Made by a program: the position numbers and the translations under genes
Notes under the pieces: model-generated
Told to the model about the DNA's origin: nothing
What the model saw: only the letters and a program-made list of their open reading frames with translations
The model's database searches: none
Origin: an uncultured Akkermansia sp.
Lineage (GTDB): Bacteria > Verrucomicrobiota > Verrucomicrobiia > Verrucomicrobiales > Akkermansiaceae
Reading direction: 5' to 3'
NCBI GenBank assembly: GCA_904501955.1
Contig: CAJGCY010000001.1
Coordinates: 14,030 to 78,029 of the forward strand
DNA length: 64,000 nucleotides
In this document: piece by piece, positions 47,810 through 56,239 of the stretch
How the letters are laid out: each line of letters begins with the position of its first letter
Numbering within the stretch: position 1 is the first letter of the stretch

Positions 47810-48445
47810 ATGAATCCTCCAGCCATAGCCATTGACGGACCGGCAGCATCCGGCAAATCCACTGTTGCAAAACTGATAGCCAAAGAATTGGGCTACACGT
47901 TCATCAACACGGGCGCTATGTATAGAGCCGTCACATGGTACACCCTCAAGCAGGGCGTGAACCCGGCGGATACAGCCGCCGTTGTGGCACTTTTGCCCGG
48001 CATTCCCTTGGCTTTCGGCAAAGATGGCGCGGTTTCCACCGTGATGTGTGAGGGGCGCGTGCTCACGGATGAGCTCACGGAGACCGCTACCAATGAGAAT
48101 GTGTCTGCCATTGCAGCCATTCCGGAGGTGCGAGCACTCTTGGTAGAGAAGCAGCGCGAATATAATCTCGCGGAACCGGTTGTGATGGAGGGTCGTGACA
48201 TCGGCACAGTTGTATTCCCCAACACGCCGTTCAAATACTTTGTCACTGCCTCGGAGGAGGTGCGCGCTGCACGCCGCGCAGCCCAAGGCCTTACGGATTC
48301 CATCGCTGAGCGCGACCGCAAGGACTCCGCTCGCGCCTGCGCCCCGCTCACCCAGGCGGAAGATGCGCAGCTTGTTGACACCTCTGACCTCAGCATCGAA
48401 CAGGTAGTAGCACACATCGTGGCCGACATCCGCAGCCGCATCTGA
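47810..48445 (+). CDS. cmk: Cytidylate kinase
   Basis: Phosphorylates CMP and dCMP with ATP. 211 aa from the ATG at 47810; an open frame extends upstream into rpoN but the promoter fixes this start. P-loop IDGPAASGKSTVAKLIA (8-24), then NTGAMYRAVTWY (about 33-44), and VVMEGRDIGTVVFP. The NMP-binding region around 65-115 is typical. Followed by plsC at 38 nt, the common cmk neighbour in many bacteria. Confidence 0.94.
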   Translation: MNPPAIAIDGPAASGKSTVAKLIAKELGYTFINTGAMYRAVTWYTLKQGVNPADTAAVVALLPGIPLAFGKDGAVSTVMCEGRVLTDELTETATNENVSAIAAIPEVRALLVEKQREYNLAEPVVMEGRDIGTVVFPNTPFKYFVTASEEVRAARRAAQGLTDSIAERDRKDSARACAPLTQAEDAQLVDTSDLSIEQVVAHIVADIRSRI

Positions 48446-48483
48446 TTTTTCTCTCTTCCATTACACATTACACACGCAGCATC

Positions 48484-49116
48484 ATGGCATTATCAATGAA
48501 TCCCGTGTATTTCCTCGGCTATCACCTTTTCAAAGGTTTGGCCAAGGCTGGTTTCAACCTCAAGGTCATCAACCGTGAGAAGCTGATTGACGGCAAGTCC
48601 TGCATCTACGTAGCCAATCACCAAAGCTTTCTGGATCCGCCCCTCATTGCCACCATTTTTGAGAGTCCGGTACATTTTTTGGCGCGCAAGACGCTGTTTG
48701 ACCACTGGTTCATGAAGCGAGCTCTGCCGCTGTGCCATGCCCTGCCCATCGACCAGAAGCGCCCGGACCCCGGCAGCATCCTCAAGGTGCTGCGCCATGT
48801 GAAAGAGGGCGGCAGCATCGTCATCTTCCCGGAGGGCGCTCGCTGCCCTGACGGCAAGATTCACGATGCCATGCCCGGCATCGGCCTGATTCTCAGCAAG
48901 CTCATCGGTGTGCCGGTGCAGCCGCTGCGCATTGAGGGCGCTTATGATTGCCTGCCCATTCACAGCAGCAAGCTGCGTTTCCGCCCCATCTCCATCAGCG
49001 TGGGTGACCCCATTCCCTTCACCCCGGAAGAGCTGAAAGCCCGTGGCCGTGAGGCTCAGCTGAACATCGGCAAAAAAATCATGGATGCCATTAAGGCGCT
49101 GCCAACGCAGCCCTGA
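48484..49116 (+). CDS. plsC: 1-acyl-sn-glycerol-3-phosphate acyltransferase
   Basis: Second acylation in phosphatidic-acid synthesis at the inner membrane. 210 aa. HX4D catalytic motif NHQSFLD (about 41-47), FPEGAR (about 117-122) for glycerol-phosphate binding, and the VPVQPLRIEGA segment. One short hydrophobic N-terminal stretch attaches it to the membrane. 17 nt before recF, so cmk-plsC-recF probably form one transcript. Confidence 0.92.
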   Translation: MALSMNPVYFLGYHLFKGLAKAGFNLKVINREKLIDGKSCIYVANHQSFLDPPLIATIFESPVHFLARKTLFDHWFMKRALPLCHALPIDQKRPDPGSILKVLRHVKEGGSIVIFPEGARCPDGKIHDAMPGIGLILSKLIGVPVQPLRIEGAYDCLPIHSSKLRFRPISISVGDPIPFTPEELKARGREAQLNIGKKIMDAIKALPTQP

Positions 49117-49133
49117 GGCCACAGCAGCCCAGC

Positions 49134-50192
49134 ATGTTGACCGCCCTGCGCTTGCGCAACTTCCGTTGCTACTCCACCCTCAACTGGGAAATCCCCGCTG
49201 AGGGTGCCTTGCTTATAGGCAGCAACGCGCAGGGGAAAACCAGCCTGCTGGAAGCTATATGCTTTGCGCTCACCCTGCATACCCCGCGAACGGCGCGCAT
49301 GGATAGGCTTGCCACGCATGGGATGGACAACTTCGGGCTATCGCTTGACACGCTGAACGGCACGCGCCGCCTGCTGTGGCAGCAAAAGCGATTGCAAATG
49401 ACGCATGATGGCATTCCCTGCAAGGATTTTGCGGATTATTTAGCGGATGCTCCGCCCGTAGTGTGGCTGGGCAATCAGGACATTGCCATGGTAACGGGCA
49501 GTGCGGAAGAGCGACGCGCCTACTTGGATTTTCTGGGGACACAATGGCACCCGGGATACCGGCAAGCGCTGAGAGAGTACCGAAAAGCCTTAAAATCCCG
49601 CAATCTCCTGCTGCGTAACCCACGCCGCACGCGTGAAACGCTGCGTAGCTTTGCGGCACTGCTCTGTCGCTACGGCGAGCAGCTTTACTACCTGCGCGAG
49701 CAGCTGCTGTTACTGCTGCGCCCGCATATACGCCACTACCACCTCGCCATTTCCGGAGGTTATGAGGAGGTAAGCCTCCGCTACAAGCCCGGCGCAGCCC
49801 TACCTCTGGAGGAGGCATTCGAGCAAGCGCTGGAGGCGGATGAACGCGCGGGATTTACCACCGTAGGCCCGCATCGAGATGATTTTGAGCTCTATATCGA
49901 CGGCCGAGCGGCGGCGGATTTCGCCTCCGAAGGGCAACAGCGAACCCTTGCCACAGCCATGGTTCTGGCACAGGCCGGTCTGTTGCAAGAGCAAACCGGG
50001 GCAGCGCCGGCTCTGTTGATAGATGACATCTTCGGGGAGCTGGACCCTCACCGCAGGCGGGCACTGCTGGCACAGCTACCGGAGGATTCGCAAATTTTCA
50101 TCACCACAACGCATACGGATTGGCTGCAAGACACCCCTGCTCCCGTACCCTTGCTCCACATTGAGCAAGGCACCATTCGGCAGTCAAGCTAA
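49134..50192 (+). CDS. recF: DNA repair and replication protein RecF
   Basis: SMC-like ATPase that loads RecA at single-stranded gaps with RecOR. 352 aa. N-terminal LTALRLRNFRCYSTL, Walker A GSNAQGKTSLLEAI, signature ASEGQQRTLATAMVLAQ and Walker B LLIDDIFGELDPHRR, all in RecF order. Usually beside dnaN near the origin; here it follows plsC, far from dnaA. Confidence 0.94.
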   Translation: MLTALRLRNFRCYSTLNWEIPAEGALLIGSNAQGKTSLLEAICFALTLHTPRTARMDRLATHGMDNFGLSLDTLNGTRRLLWQQKRLQMTHDGIPCKDFADYLADAPPVVWLGNQDIAMVTGSAEERRAYLDFLGTQWHPGYRQALREYRKALKSRNLLLRNPRRTRETLRSFAALLCRYGEQLYYLREQLLLLLRPHIRHYHLAISGGYEEVSLRYKPGAALPLEEAFEQALEADERAGFTTVGPHRDDFELYIDGRAAADFASEGQQRTLATAMVLAQAGLLQEQTGAAPALLIDDIFGELDPHRRRALLAQLPEDSQIFITTTHTDWLQDTPAPVPLLHIEQGTIRQSS

Positions 50193-50209
50193 CGGTGGGA
50201 AAATTAGGT

Positions 50210-50238
50210 TTGCATACCAAGCATGTAAGCCTTATACT
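50210..50238 (+). promoter_or_regulatory. Promoter of the MFS gene
   Basis: TTGCAT (50210-50215), 17 nt, TATACT (50233-50238), 7 nt before ATG 50246. Confidence 0.65.
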
Positions 50239-50245
50239 GCACCGT

Positions 50246-51445
50246 ATGCCTACAGAGTCCCAACCCTCCCATTACAGAGCTCATTTTGTCATTATTTTCT
50301 TGTTGGTAAGCTTTAACCTACGCATGGCGTTCTCAGCAGCGGATCCGCTGTTGGTGTTTCTGATGCGGGATTTGGGGTTAAGCATCAGCGATGGCGGGTT
50401 ATTCGGGTTACTGCCCATCATGTCATTGGGTATAGCCGCTCCCTTGGGCGCGTGGTGCAGCCGGCTCATCAGTCCCCGCAAACTCATCATCTATGCCTTG
50501 TTAGGCTCACTTGTTGGCGTAGTGTGGCGCAGTTACGGGGGAATTCTCGGTTTATTCGGCGGCACAGTCATTATCGGCTTGGGCTTAGGCATGGCAGGCT
50601 CCGTTATTCTGGGCGTGGTCAAACAAGTATTGCCGGATAAGCTGCCGGAATTGATGGGCGCCTACACCGCATGCATCAGCTTGGGTACGGCAGTGGGAGC
50701 GGGGAGCTCTGCGCCGCTGGCGCTTGCTCTCGGTGGCTGGCAACACGGGCTGGTATTCTGGGGGTTACCATTGTTGTTCGCCGCCGTGTTGTGGACAGAG
50801 CTCACTTTACAAACAAGACATACCACATTCCCACACAGAACGGTAAAAGCCCCTATGGCTCCGCTATTTCGGCAGCCACGGGCACGCATGATAACTTTGT
50901 TTTACCTCTTTCGCGTGGCAGGCGCATGGCTGCTCATTGTATGGATGGCTACCCTTATGCGTGAGCGCGGGTTACCCATAGTGGAGGCGGGATTAGTTCT
51001 CTCACTCTCCACGGCGTGCCAAATCCCCGGCTCTCTGCTGTGTGGCATGCTGCTACGGCAGCGCAGCAATATGCGCAAGTTGATGTTCGGTGGTGTTTTC
51101 CTGAGCATTGTGGCATGCTGGGGCTTGCTGGAAGCCCCCTTGCAACTATGGATAGTCTTTGCCCTACTGCTGGGGCTGGGCTTGGGCACCGTATTCTCTA
51201 TCGGCATGACTCTTATCACGGAAAGCGGGGCGGATGAGAGCGCCACCATCGCGCTTTCCGGCATGGCTCAGGGCATCGGCTTCACCTGCGGCGGGGCACT
51301 GGCATGGCTCTGTGGTTTGTGCATGGAGCTGCCACACAGAGACCTGTGGTTTGCCACCACCTACACAGCTCTGGCTCTGTTGGGCTTACTGTGTGGTTTG
51401 CGTACCATACGCAGTGGAGTTTCTCAGAGCACCTCGCTCCACTGA
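50246..51445 (+). CDS. Major facilitator transporter, CynX/NimT-like
   Basis: 399 aa with twelve predicted TM helices in two halves. N-terminal FNLRMAFSAADPLLVFLMRDLGLS and SGDG-like ISDGGLFGLLPIMSLGIAAP fit the cyanate/nitroimidazole-type MFS subfamily; substrate unknown. The start at 50246 lies 7 nt from a good promoter; a GTG at 50195 is less likely. The 3' end overlaps convergent lpxK by 22 bp. Confidence 0.85.
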   Translation: MPTESQPSHYRAHFVIIFLLVSFNLRMAFSAADPLLVFLMRDLGLSISDGGLFGLLPIMSLGIAAPLGAWCSRLISPRKLIIYALLGSLVGVVWRSYGGILGLFGGTVIIGLGLGMAGSVILGVVKQVLPDKLPELMGAYTACISLGTAVGAGSSAPLALALGGWQHGLVFWGLPLLFAAVLWTELTLQTRHTTFPHRTVKAPMAPLFRQPRARMITLFYLFRVAGAWLLIVWMATLMRERGLPIVEAGLVLSLSTACQIPGSLLCGMLLRQRSNMRKLMFGGVFLSIVACWGLLEAPLQLWIVFALLLGLGLGTVFSIGMTLITESGADESATIALSGMAQGIGFTCGGALAWLCGLCMELPHRDLWFATTYTALALLGLLCGLRTIRSGVSQSTSLH

Positions 51446-52620
51446 GGTGCGGGCTGCGGCTCTGCAAGCTCGCAAATGCGGTCAATCATACGGTTCCAGT
51501 GCTCTTCACCCTGCTCAATCTCAATGTGAATGCGCAAGAAATAGATGGGCACCTCCATTTCACCGGGTTTAAGGAAGCGTACAGCGTCTTTCTCCGTGGT
51601 GACAATCAAATCCATTGCGCGCTCTGCACAGCGGTCTACAAACTGCTCCAAATCTTCTTGGTCAAACCAATAGTGGTCAGGGTAACGGCGGCGAATCTCC
51701 ACATGAGCCCCCAAGCCTTCCACCAAGCCCTCGAAGCTCTCCGGGCGGGCAATGCCACTCATGCAGGCCACATATTTATCCTTGAGGAAGCTAAGCGGCT
51801 TACGTTCACCGGTAAACAGGTTTTCCAGATGAGCCGGGGCGTGGTTGGTCACGATGATGTCCGCCACCTTATTGTATTTGCGAATGGTGGAAATGAGCTC
51901 GCCCTGAGGCTTACCACCGCTCTTGGTCAGGATGATGTAGCTGGCGCGTGCCAGACTGGAGCGCGGCTCACGCATGGTACCACGTGGCAGCAGTGAGCCG
52001 GTACCGAAGGGGAAACCGCAGTCAACCAGCACAATATCAATCTCATGCTTGAGCTTGAGGTACTGCATACCATCATCCAGAATCAGAGTATTGCAGCCCA
52101 ATTGCTCAATGGCGAATATGCCGGACTTCACTCGGTCTTTGTCCACCAGCACAGCCACGCCATCCAAGTTGCGCGCGAGCATGAAAGGCTCATCACCGGC
52201 GTACAGCGGCCCCAAATAGCGGGTTGTACCGTCGCTGGCAATCTTCGGCAGGTTCTTTACCGGCTTACCCTCAGCATCTTTCCACTCCTGAGGTTCATCT
52301 AAGGGCTCACTCTTATAGCCACGTGTCAAAATGGCACATTTACGCCCACGGGATGCCAGCGTGCGCGACAAAAACTCCACCACGGGGGTCTTACCCGTAC
52401 CACCGGCCGTTATGTTACCCACACTCACCACAAAGGTGCTCAGATACCGCACCGTCTTAATGCGGCGGGTAAACAGGAACAAGCGCAATTTGACCAATAT
52501 ATAGAAGAAAAAGGACGCAAAGCGCAGCGCGCACTTCATCATCCACGCACGGAAGCCTCGGGCGCGCCCGAATACTACTTCGGTTCCCCACTCAGCAAAC
52601 TCATCCATGCGCGATTTCAT
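51424..52620 (-). CDS. lpxK: Tetraacyldisaccharide 4'-kinase (lipid A synthesis)
   Basis: Adds the 4'-phosphate to the lipid A precursor on the inner membrane; evidence that this is a lipopolysaccharide-bearing diderm. 398 aa. N-terminal membrane-associating helix (about 25-60), P-loop [17 protein letters not shown] (about 68-84), ARGYKSE-like [16 protein letters not shown] [12 protein letters not shown] (about 165-176) and the C-terminal [10 protein letters not shown]. Start 52620 is set by the promoter; a GTG at 52647 lies inside it. Confidence 0.93.
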   Translation of the reverse strand: MKSRMDEFAEWGTEVVFGRARGFRAWMMKCALRFASFFFYILVKLRLFLFTRRIKTVRYLSTFVVSVGNITAGGTGKTPVVEFLSRTLASRGRKCAILTRGYKSEPLDEPQEWKDAEGKPVKNLPKIASDGTTRYLGPLYAGDEPFMLARNLDGVAVLVDKDRVKSGIFAIEQLGCNTLILDDGMQYLKLKHEIDIVLVDCGFPFGTGSLLPRGTMREPRSSLARASYIILTKSGGKPQGELISTIRKYNKVADIIVTNHAPAHLENLFTGERKPLSFLKDKYVACMSGIARPESFEGLVEGLGAHVEIRRRYPDHYWFDQEDLEQFVDRCAERAMDLIVTTEKDAVRFLKPGEMEVPIYFLRIHIEIEQGEEHWNRMIDRICELAEPQPAPQWSEVL

Positions 52621-52628
52621 CACGTTGT

Positions 52629-52657
52629 ATTCTACGCCCTGCACCACGCCATGTCAA
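52629..52657 (-). promoter_or_regulatory. lpxK promoter
   Basis: Minus strand: perfect TTGACA (52652-52657), 17 nt, TAGAAT (52629-52634), 8 nt before the ATG. The best example of the leaderless layout in the window. Confidence 0.75.
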
Positions 52658-52773
52658 GCATTCTCTTGTGTAAACTGTACCAAATGCATGCTCAATTTCA
52701 CTGATGCGTGCTTTACCTCCGGGCTCAACAGAGCAAAATTAACATATTTTATGGCTTAATACTCACTTTTTGC

Positions 52774-52802
52774 TTGCATCCGTGTAGCGTTTTTGCTATT
52801 CT
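52774..52802 (+). promoter_or_regulatory. Promoter of the Cys-rich secreted protein
   Basis: TTGCAT (52774-52779), 17 nt, TATTCT (52797-52802). A strong ribosome binding site AAAGGAG (52814-52820) lies 8 nt before the ATG at 52829, unusual for this window. Confidence 0.65.
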
Positions 52803-52828
52803 TATTGGTGCAGAAAGGAGATAAACCT

Positions 52829-53440
52829 ATGAAAAACATCAAAAAAACGCTTCAATCCATATTGCTTGCATTGTTTGTGATGTGCAGCGCGATGAGCGCC
52901 ATGCACGCCGATGCTGCAACATACGATGACGACAGCCCTCGCAGCGAAAAAGACGAAAAGAAGGCAAAATCCAATGTTCGCCGCATCAAGGTGTTGCGCA
53001 AAAAACGCGACAATTACATCGAACAGATAGAGTTCCATTACTTCAAGATGGAGCTGCACGACCGCTGCCGCGACTGCTCCGCCAATTGCCGTAAGCAAGA
53101 TGCTACCGGCGCGTGCCGCCACTGGGTGCGTGACAAGTTCAAGGGCGAAGGGCGTTACCACCGCGTATGCCACCAGTTGCCGGATGATAACCGACGCGAG
53201 GCGGGTATCGACCAAGCGATTTCTTCCATTGAAAACAAGGTTGAATCCATCATCAAAGCCGTTGACAAAATCAACGACCAGATTGAGGAGCTGAAAAGCA
53301 GTTTATCAGCTGAAGAACTGGCCGAATTGGGGGATGATGATGTCACCCTCCCCTCCCCGCCGGAAATACGTAAGCGCACCAGCCCGTGCGATAGTCCTTG
53401 CGGCACGCCGAAAAAGGGTAAGAAAAAGCGCCGCAAATAA
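52829..53440 (+). CDS. Secreted Cys-rich charged protein, unknown
   Basis: 203 aa. Signal peptide 1-29 (cut near MHADA), then a Lys/Arg/Glu-rich helical mature part with a cysteine cluster CRDCSANCRKQDATGAC (about 79-95) and a C-terminal CDSPCGTP before a very basic end (KKGKKKRRK). Six or so cysteines suggest disulfides or metal binding outside the cytoplasm. It has its own promoter, a real Shine-Dalgarno site and a terminator, so it is probably well expressed. No family recognised. Confidence 0.72.
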   Translation: MKNIKKTLQSILLALFVMCSAMSAMHADAATYDDDSPRSEKDEKKAKSNVRRIKVLRKKRDNYIEQIEFHYFKMELHDRCRDCSANCRKQDATGACRHWVRDKFKGEGRYHRVCHQLPDDNRREAGIDQAISSIENKVESIIKAVDKINDQIEELKSSLSAEELAELGDDDVTLPSPPEIRKRTSPCDSPCGTPKKGKKKRRK

Positions 53441-53474
53441 TTCATCCTCCTGCACACCTCCGTTTTTCATCAAC

Positions 53475-53510
53475 CGCGCCTGTGAGCCACCCTCACCGGC
53501 GCGTTTTTTT
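53475..53510 (+). terminator. Rho-independent terminator
   Basis: CGCGCC / GGCGCG outer stem with an inner TGAG / CTCA stem, then seven T. Closes the Cys-rich gene. Confidence 0.85.
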
Positions 53511-53517
53511 AACAGCC

Positions 53518-53535
53518 CGATAAATCGGAAGTTGA
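53518..53535 (+). repeat. Short repeat CGATAAATCGGAAGTTG, lone copy
   Basis: The same 17-nt word bounds the element at 58776-59284 (one copy direct with a single mismatch, one inverted). Here it lies just after a terminator and between convergent genes. Confidence 0.65.
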
Positions 53536-53556
53536 CTTATTAGAAGTTCCTCACTA

Positions 53557-55551
53557 TCATTCTCCGGAGCCGAATTCTTCCGCGAGAGCAGCTTCTGCTC
53601 GCTCAATCTCCACGGAAAGCTCCTCCCAGCGGGAGAAGAGAGCCTCCGACTCACGCTCCAGTTGTTGGTAAGACTGCGTGAGCTCCATGAGCTTTTGGTT
53701 ATCGGACATATTTTCGGGCTTCTCCAGCTCCGCAGAGATGGCCGTTTTGAGCTCATCCTTTTCCGCAATTTCATTTTCCACCTGTTCCAAGGCAGTTTGG
53801 AGGGGCTTGAGCACACGCGTACGGCGCTCGCGCTCTTGAGCACGGGCACGGCGGGCGTCTTTTTTGTTTTGCGGGCTTACAGGTGCTGCGACCCCACCAT
53901 TTTGAGCTGTAGGCTGAGCCTCTGATTTCAATCGGCGTTCTTCAGTCTCTACACTTTCAATGTATTGGCTGACATTGCCATGGAAAAGGCGCGGGGGCAA
54001 ACCGGGGCGGAACTCCAACACCTTGTTGACGATGGGGTCCAGGAAGCGGCGGTTGTGTGATACAATGCAGTAAGAGCCGGGGTACTCCGCGAGCGCGCGC
54101 TGCAGCACATCCTGACTCTGGAAGTCCAAGTGGTTAGTCGGCTCGTCCATAATCAGGAAGTTTGCCGGCTTAAGCAGCATGCATACCAAAGCGACACGTG
54201 AGCGTTCACCGCCACTCAGCACGCCGATTTTCTTGAACACATCATCCCCTCGGAACAAGAAACAGCCCAAGATATTGCGCACCAAGGGGCGCGTGTTGCG
54301 GTCCGCAGCAGCTTCCACACACTCCAGCACGGTCTGCTCATTGTTGAGCACATCTGCATGCGTCTGTGAGAAGAATGCCACCTGCGTATGGTGACCGAAG
54401 CTGAAGGCACCGCTATCCGGCTCTTCCGTGCCGGAAATAAGGCGGGTGAAGGTGGATTTACCTGAGCCGTTCACACCGACGATGGCGATGCGGTCGCCCT
54501 TATCCATGCGGAAATCATAATCCTGCAGCAGGCGGATGGGTCCGTATGCCTTGCAGGCTTTCTCCAGTTTCACCACGGTATTACCACCGGGTGGCGGCGG
54601 GGGGAAATGGAAACTCATCACGGCATCGTCATCCTCCACCTCAATGAGCTCAATCTTCTCGAGCTGTTTGAGACGACTCTGCGCTTGGCTGGCTTTGGAT
54701 GCCTTGGCGCGGAAGCGGTCGATGAACGCCTGAGTTTTGGCGATTTCTCGCTGTTGCGCAGCGGCTTGGCGCTGCAACACCTCTTTGCGGGCTTTGCTTT
54801 CTTTCAGGTAAAAAGAGAAATTACCGGAGTACTCCTCCGCACGCCCGTGGTGGAAAGCAATGGTGCGCGTTACCAAGCTGTCCAGCAAGGCAATATCATG
54901 GCTGATGATGCAGATGGCACCACGGTAATTGCGCAGGTTTTGCTCCAGCCAGCGTTGGCTCTGTATGTCCAAGTGGTTGGTCGGCTCGTCCAGCAGCAAT
55001 ACCTCAGGCTCTTGCAGCAACAGCTTGGCAAGGGCTATGCGCATCTGCCAGCCACCGGAAAACTCACCGCAATCGCGCTCAAAATCCGCAGCGGAGAAGC
55101 CCAAGCCTCGCAGAATGGACTCCGCCCGAGGACGCAGGGCGGCGGCATCGCGGTCTTGCAGCTGTAGCTCCAAGTGGCCGATTTCCTCCAGCGTGTCGCG
55201 ATACTCGGGAGAGCTGCTATCCATTTGCTGCAGCTCAGCGGAAAGCTCATCCACCACCTGCTGCAACTCCACAATGTTACCGACGGAACCCATTACCTCC
55301 GCCAGCAAGGGAGCCCCGCTGATGTGGATGCCATCCTGCGGCAAATAGCCTACCTGCGTATGCCGGGGCAGCAGTACCTTACCGTGGTCCGGCTGCAATA
55401 CACCGACCACACACTTCATCAGAGTGGATTTACCGGCACCGTTCTGCCCCGCAAAAGCGATACGCTCCCCTCGTTCAACAACGAAGGAGAGCGAATCAAA
55501 AAGGACACGCGGTCCGAACTCGATATGCAAGTCCTGTACCGCGAATACCAT
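53557..55551 (-). CDS. ABC-F family ATPase (Uup/YheS-like)
   Basis: 664 aa, soluble, two ABC cassettes in one chain: Walker A GQNGAGKST and signature FSGGWQMR in the first; GVNGSGKST and LSGGERSR in the second; each with a LLLDEPTNHLD-type Walker B. The interdomain linker and a long C-terminal coiled coil (about 545-650) match Uup/YheS proteins, which act on ribosomes to regulate translation or rescue stalls. No transmembrane domain, so not a transporter. It starts one base into the cyclophilin stop (TAATG), so the two are co-translated. Confidence 0.92.
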   Translation of the reverse strand: MVFAVQDLHIEFGPRVLFDSLSFVVERGERIAFAGQNGAGKSTLMKCVVGVLQPDHGKVLLPRHTQVGYLPQDGIHISGAPLLAEVMGSVGNIVELQQVVDELSAELQQMDSSSPEYRDTLEEIGHLELQLQDRDAAALRPRAESILRGLGFSAADFERDCGEFSGGWQMRIALAKLLLQEPEVLLLDEPTNHLDIQSQRWLEQNLRNYRGAICIISHDIALLDSLVTRTIAFHHGRAEEYSGNFSFYLKESKARKEVLQRQAAAQQREIAKTQAFIDRFRAKASKASQAQSRLKQLEKIELIEVEDDDAVMSFHFPPPPPGGNTVVKLEKACKAYGPIRLLQDYDFRMDKGDRIAIVGVNGSGKSTFTRLISGTEEPDSGAFSFGHHTQVAFFSQTHADVLNNEQTVLECVEAAADRNTRPLVRNILGCFLFRGDDVFKKIGVLSGGERSRVALVCMLLKPANFLIMDEPTNHLDFQSQDVLQRALAEYPGSYCIVSHNRRFLDPIVNKVLEFRPGLPPRLFHGNVSQYIESVETEERRLKSEAQPTAQNGGVAAPVSPQNKKDARRARAQERERRTRVLKPLQTALEQVENEIAEKDELKTAISAELEKPENMSDNQKLMELTQSYQQLERESEALFSRWEELSVEIERAEAALAEEFGSGE

Positions 55552-56075
55552 TACTTACGCAGTTTGCTGTTCCAGCGGGTGATGTTGGCAGCCTGCTCCT
55601 CAAAGAGGTCGCTGCAATCATCATGAATCTCAATGCTGATGATGTTGTCACCCTGGCGGATGTCATTCACCACCTCTTGGTCGGCAGCGCTGACAACTTC
55701 ACCGAAAATGGTGTGCTTGCCGTTCAGCCAATCCGTGGGCACGTGCGTAATGAAGAACTGGGAGCCGTTGGTGCCCTGGCCGGTCCAAGTCTTGCCGGCG
55801 TTTGCCATTGCAAGCAAACCGGGGCGGTCGAACTTCAGGTCCGGGCGGCACTCATCATCAAACTTGTAGCCGGGGCCACCACAGCCTGTACCCTCAGGGT
55901 CACCACCCTGAATCATGAAATCAGAAATCACACGGTGAAAGCTCAGCCCATTGTAAAAGCCCTTGCTTGCCAAGTTCAGGAAGCTGGCTGCCGTCATCGG
56001 GGTTTTGGATGCAAAAACAACAAGGTTGATGTCACCCTTGTTCGTCTTCATCGTGATCTTTTTGTCTGTTGCCAT
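55551..56075 (-). CDS. Cyclophilin-type peptidyl-prolyl isomerase
   Basis: 174 aa, cytoplasmic (no signal). Core: FHRVISDFMIQGGDPEGTG (about 48-66) with the catalytic Arg, NGSQFFITHVPTDWLNGKHT (about 108-127) and FGEVV. The start at 56075 is fixed by a promoter 6 nt upstream. First gene of a two-gene unit with the ABC-F ATPase. Confidence 0.92.
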   Translation of the reverse strand: MATDKKITMKTNKGDINLVVFASKTPMTAASFLNLASKGFYNGLSFHRVISDFMIQGGDPEGTGCGGPGYKFDDECRPDLKFDRPGLLAMANAGKTWTGQGTNGSQFFITHVPTDWLNGKHTIFGEVVSAADQEVVNDIRQGDNIISIEIHDDCSDLFEEQAANITRWNSKLRK

Positions 56076-56081
56076 GCGCAG

Positions 56082-56110
56082 AACATACCAACTCCTCCGA
56101 CTTTTGGCAA
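56082..56110 (-). promoter_or_regulatory. Cyclophilin promoter
   Basis: Minus strand: TTGCCA (56105-56110), 17 nt, TATGTT (56082-56087), 6 nt before the ATG. Confidence 0.55.
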
Positions 56111-56202
56111 GAGTAAAGCGTGGCATACCGCCCGATAAATGGGGTTTTATCCGCCATCGTTCGAGCATCGTTGAAAACTTTAATTCCGTCGTAATTTTGA
56201 GG

Positions 56203-56231
56203 TTGACTTTCCGAGCTGCGAGTCGTAGCAT
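56203..56231 (+). promoter_or_regulatory. Autotransporter promoter
   Basis: TTGACT (56203-56208), 17 nt, TAGCAT (56226-56231), 5 nt before ATG 56237 and 8 nt before ATG 56240. Confidence 0.6.
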
Positions 56232-56239
56232 TACAGATG

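Noticed and set aside
46787..48415. 542-codon antisense frame over rpoN and cmk
   Set aside because: It spans two well-identified genes and an intergenic promoter; Cys/Arg/Ser-rich composition is typical of a shadow frame.
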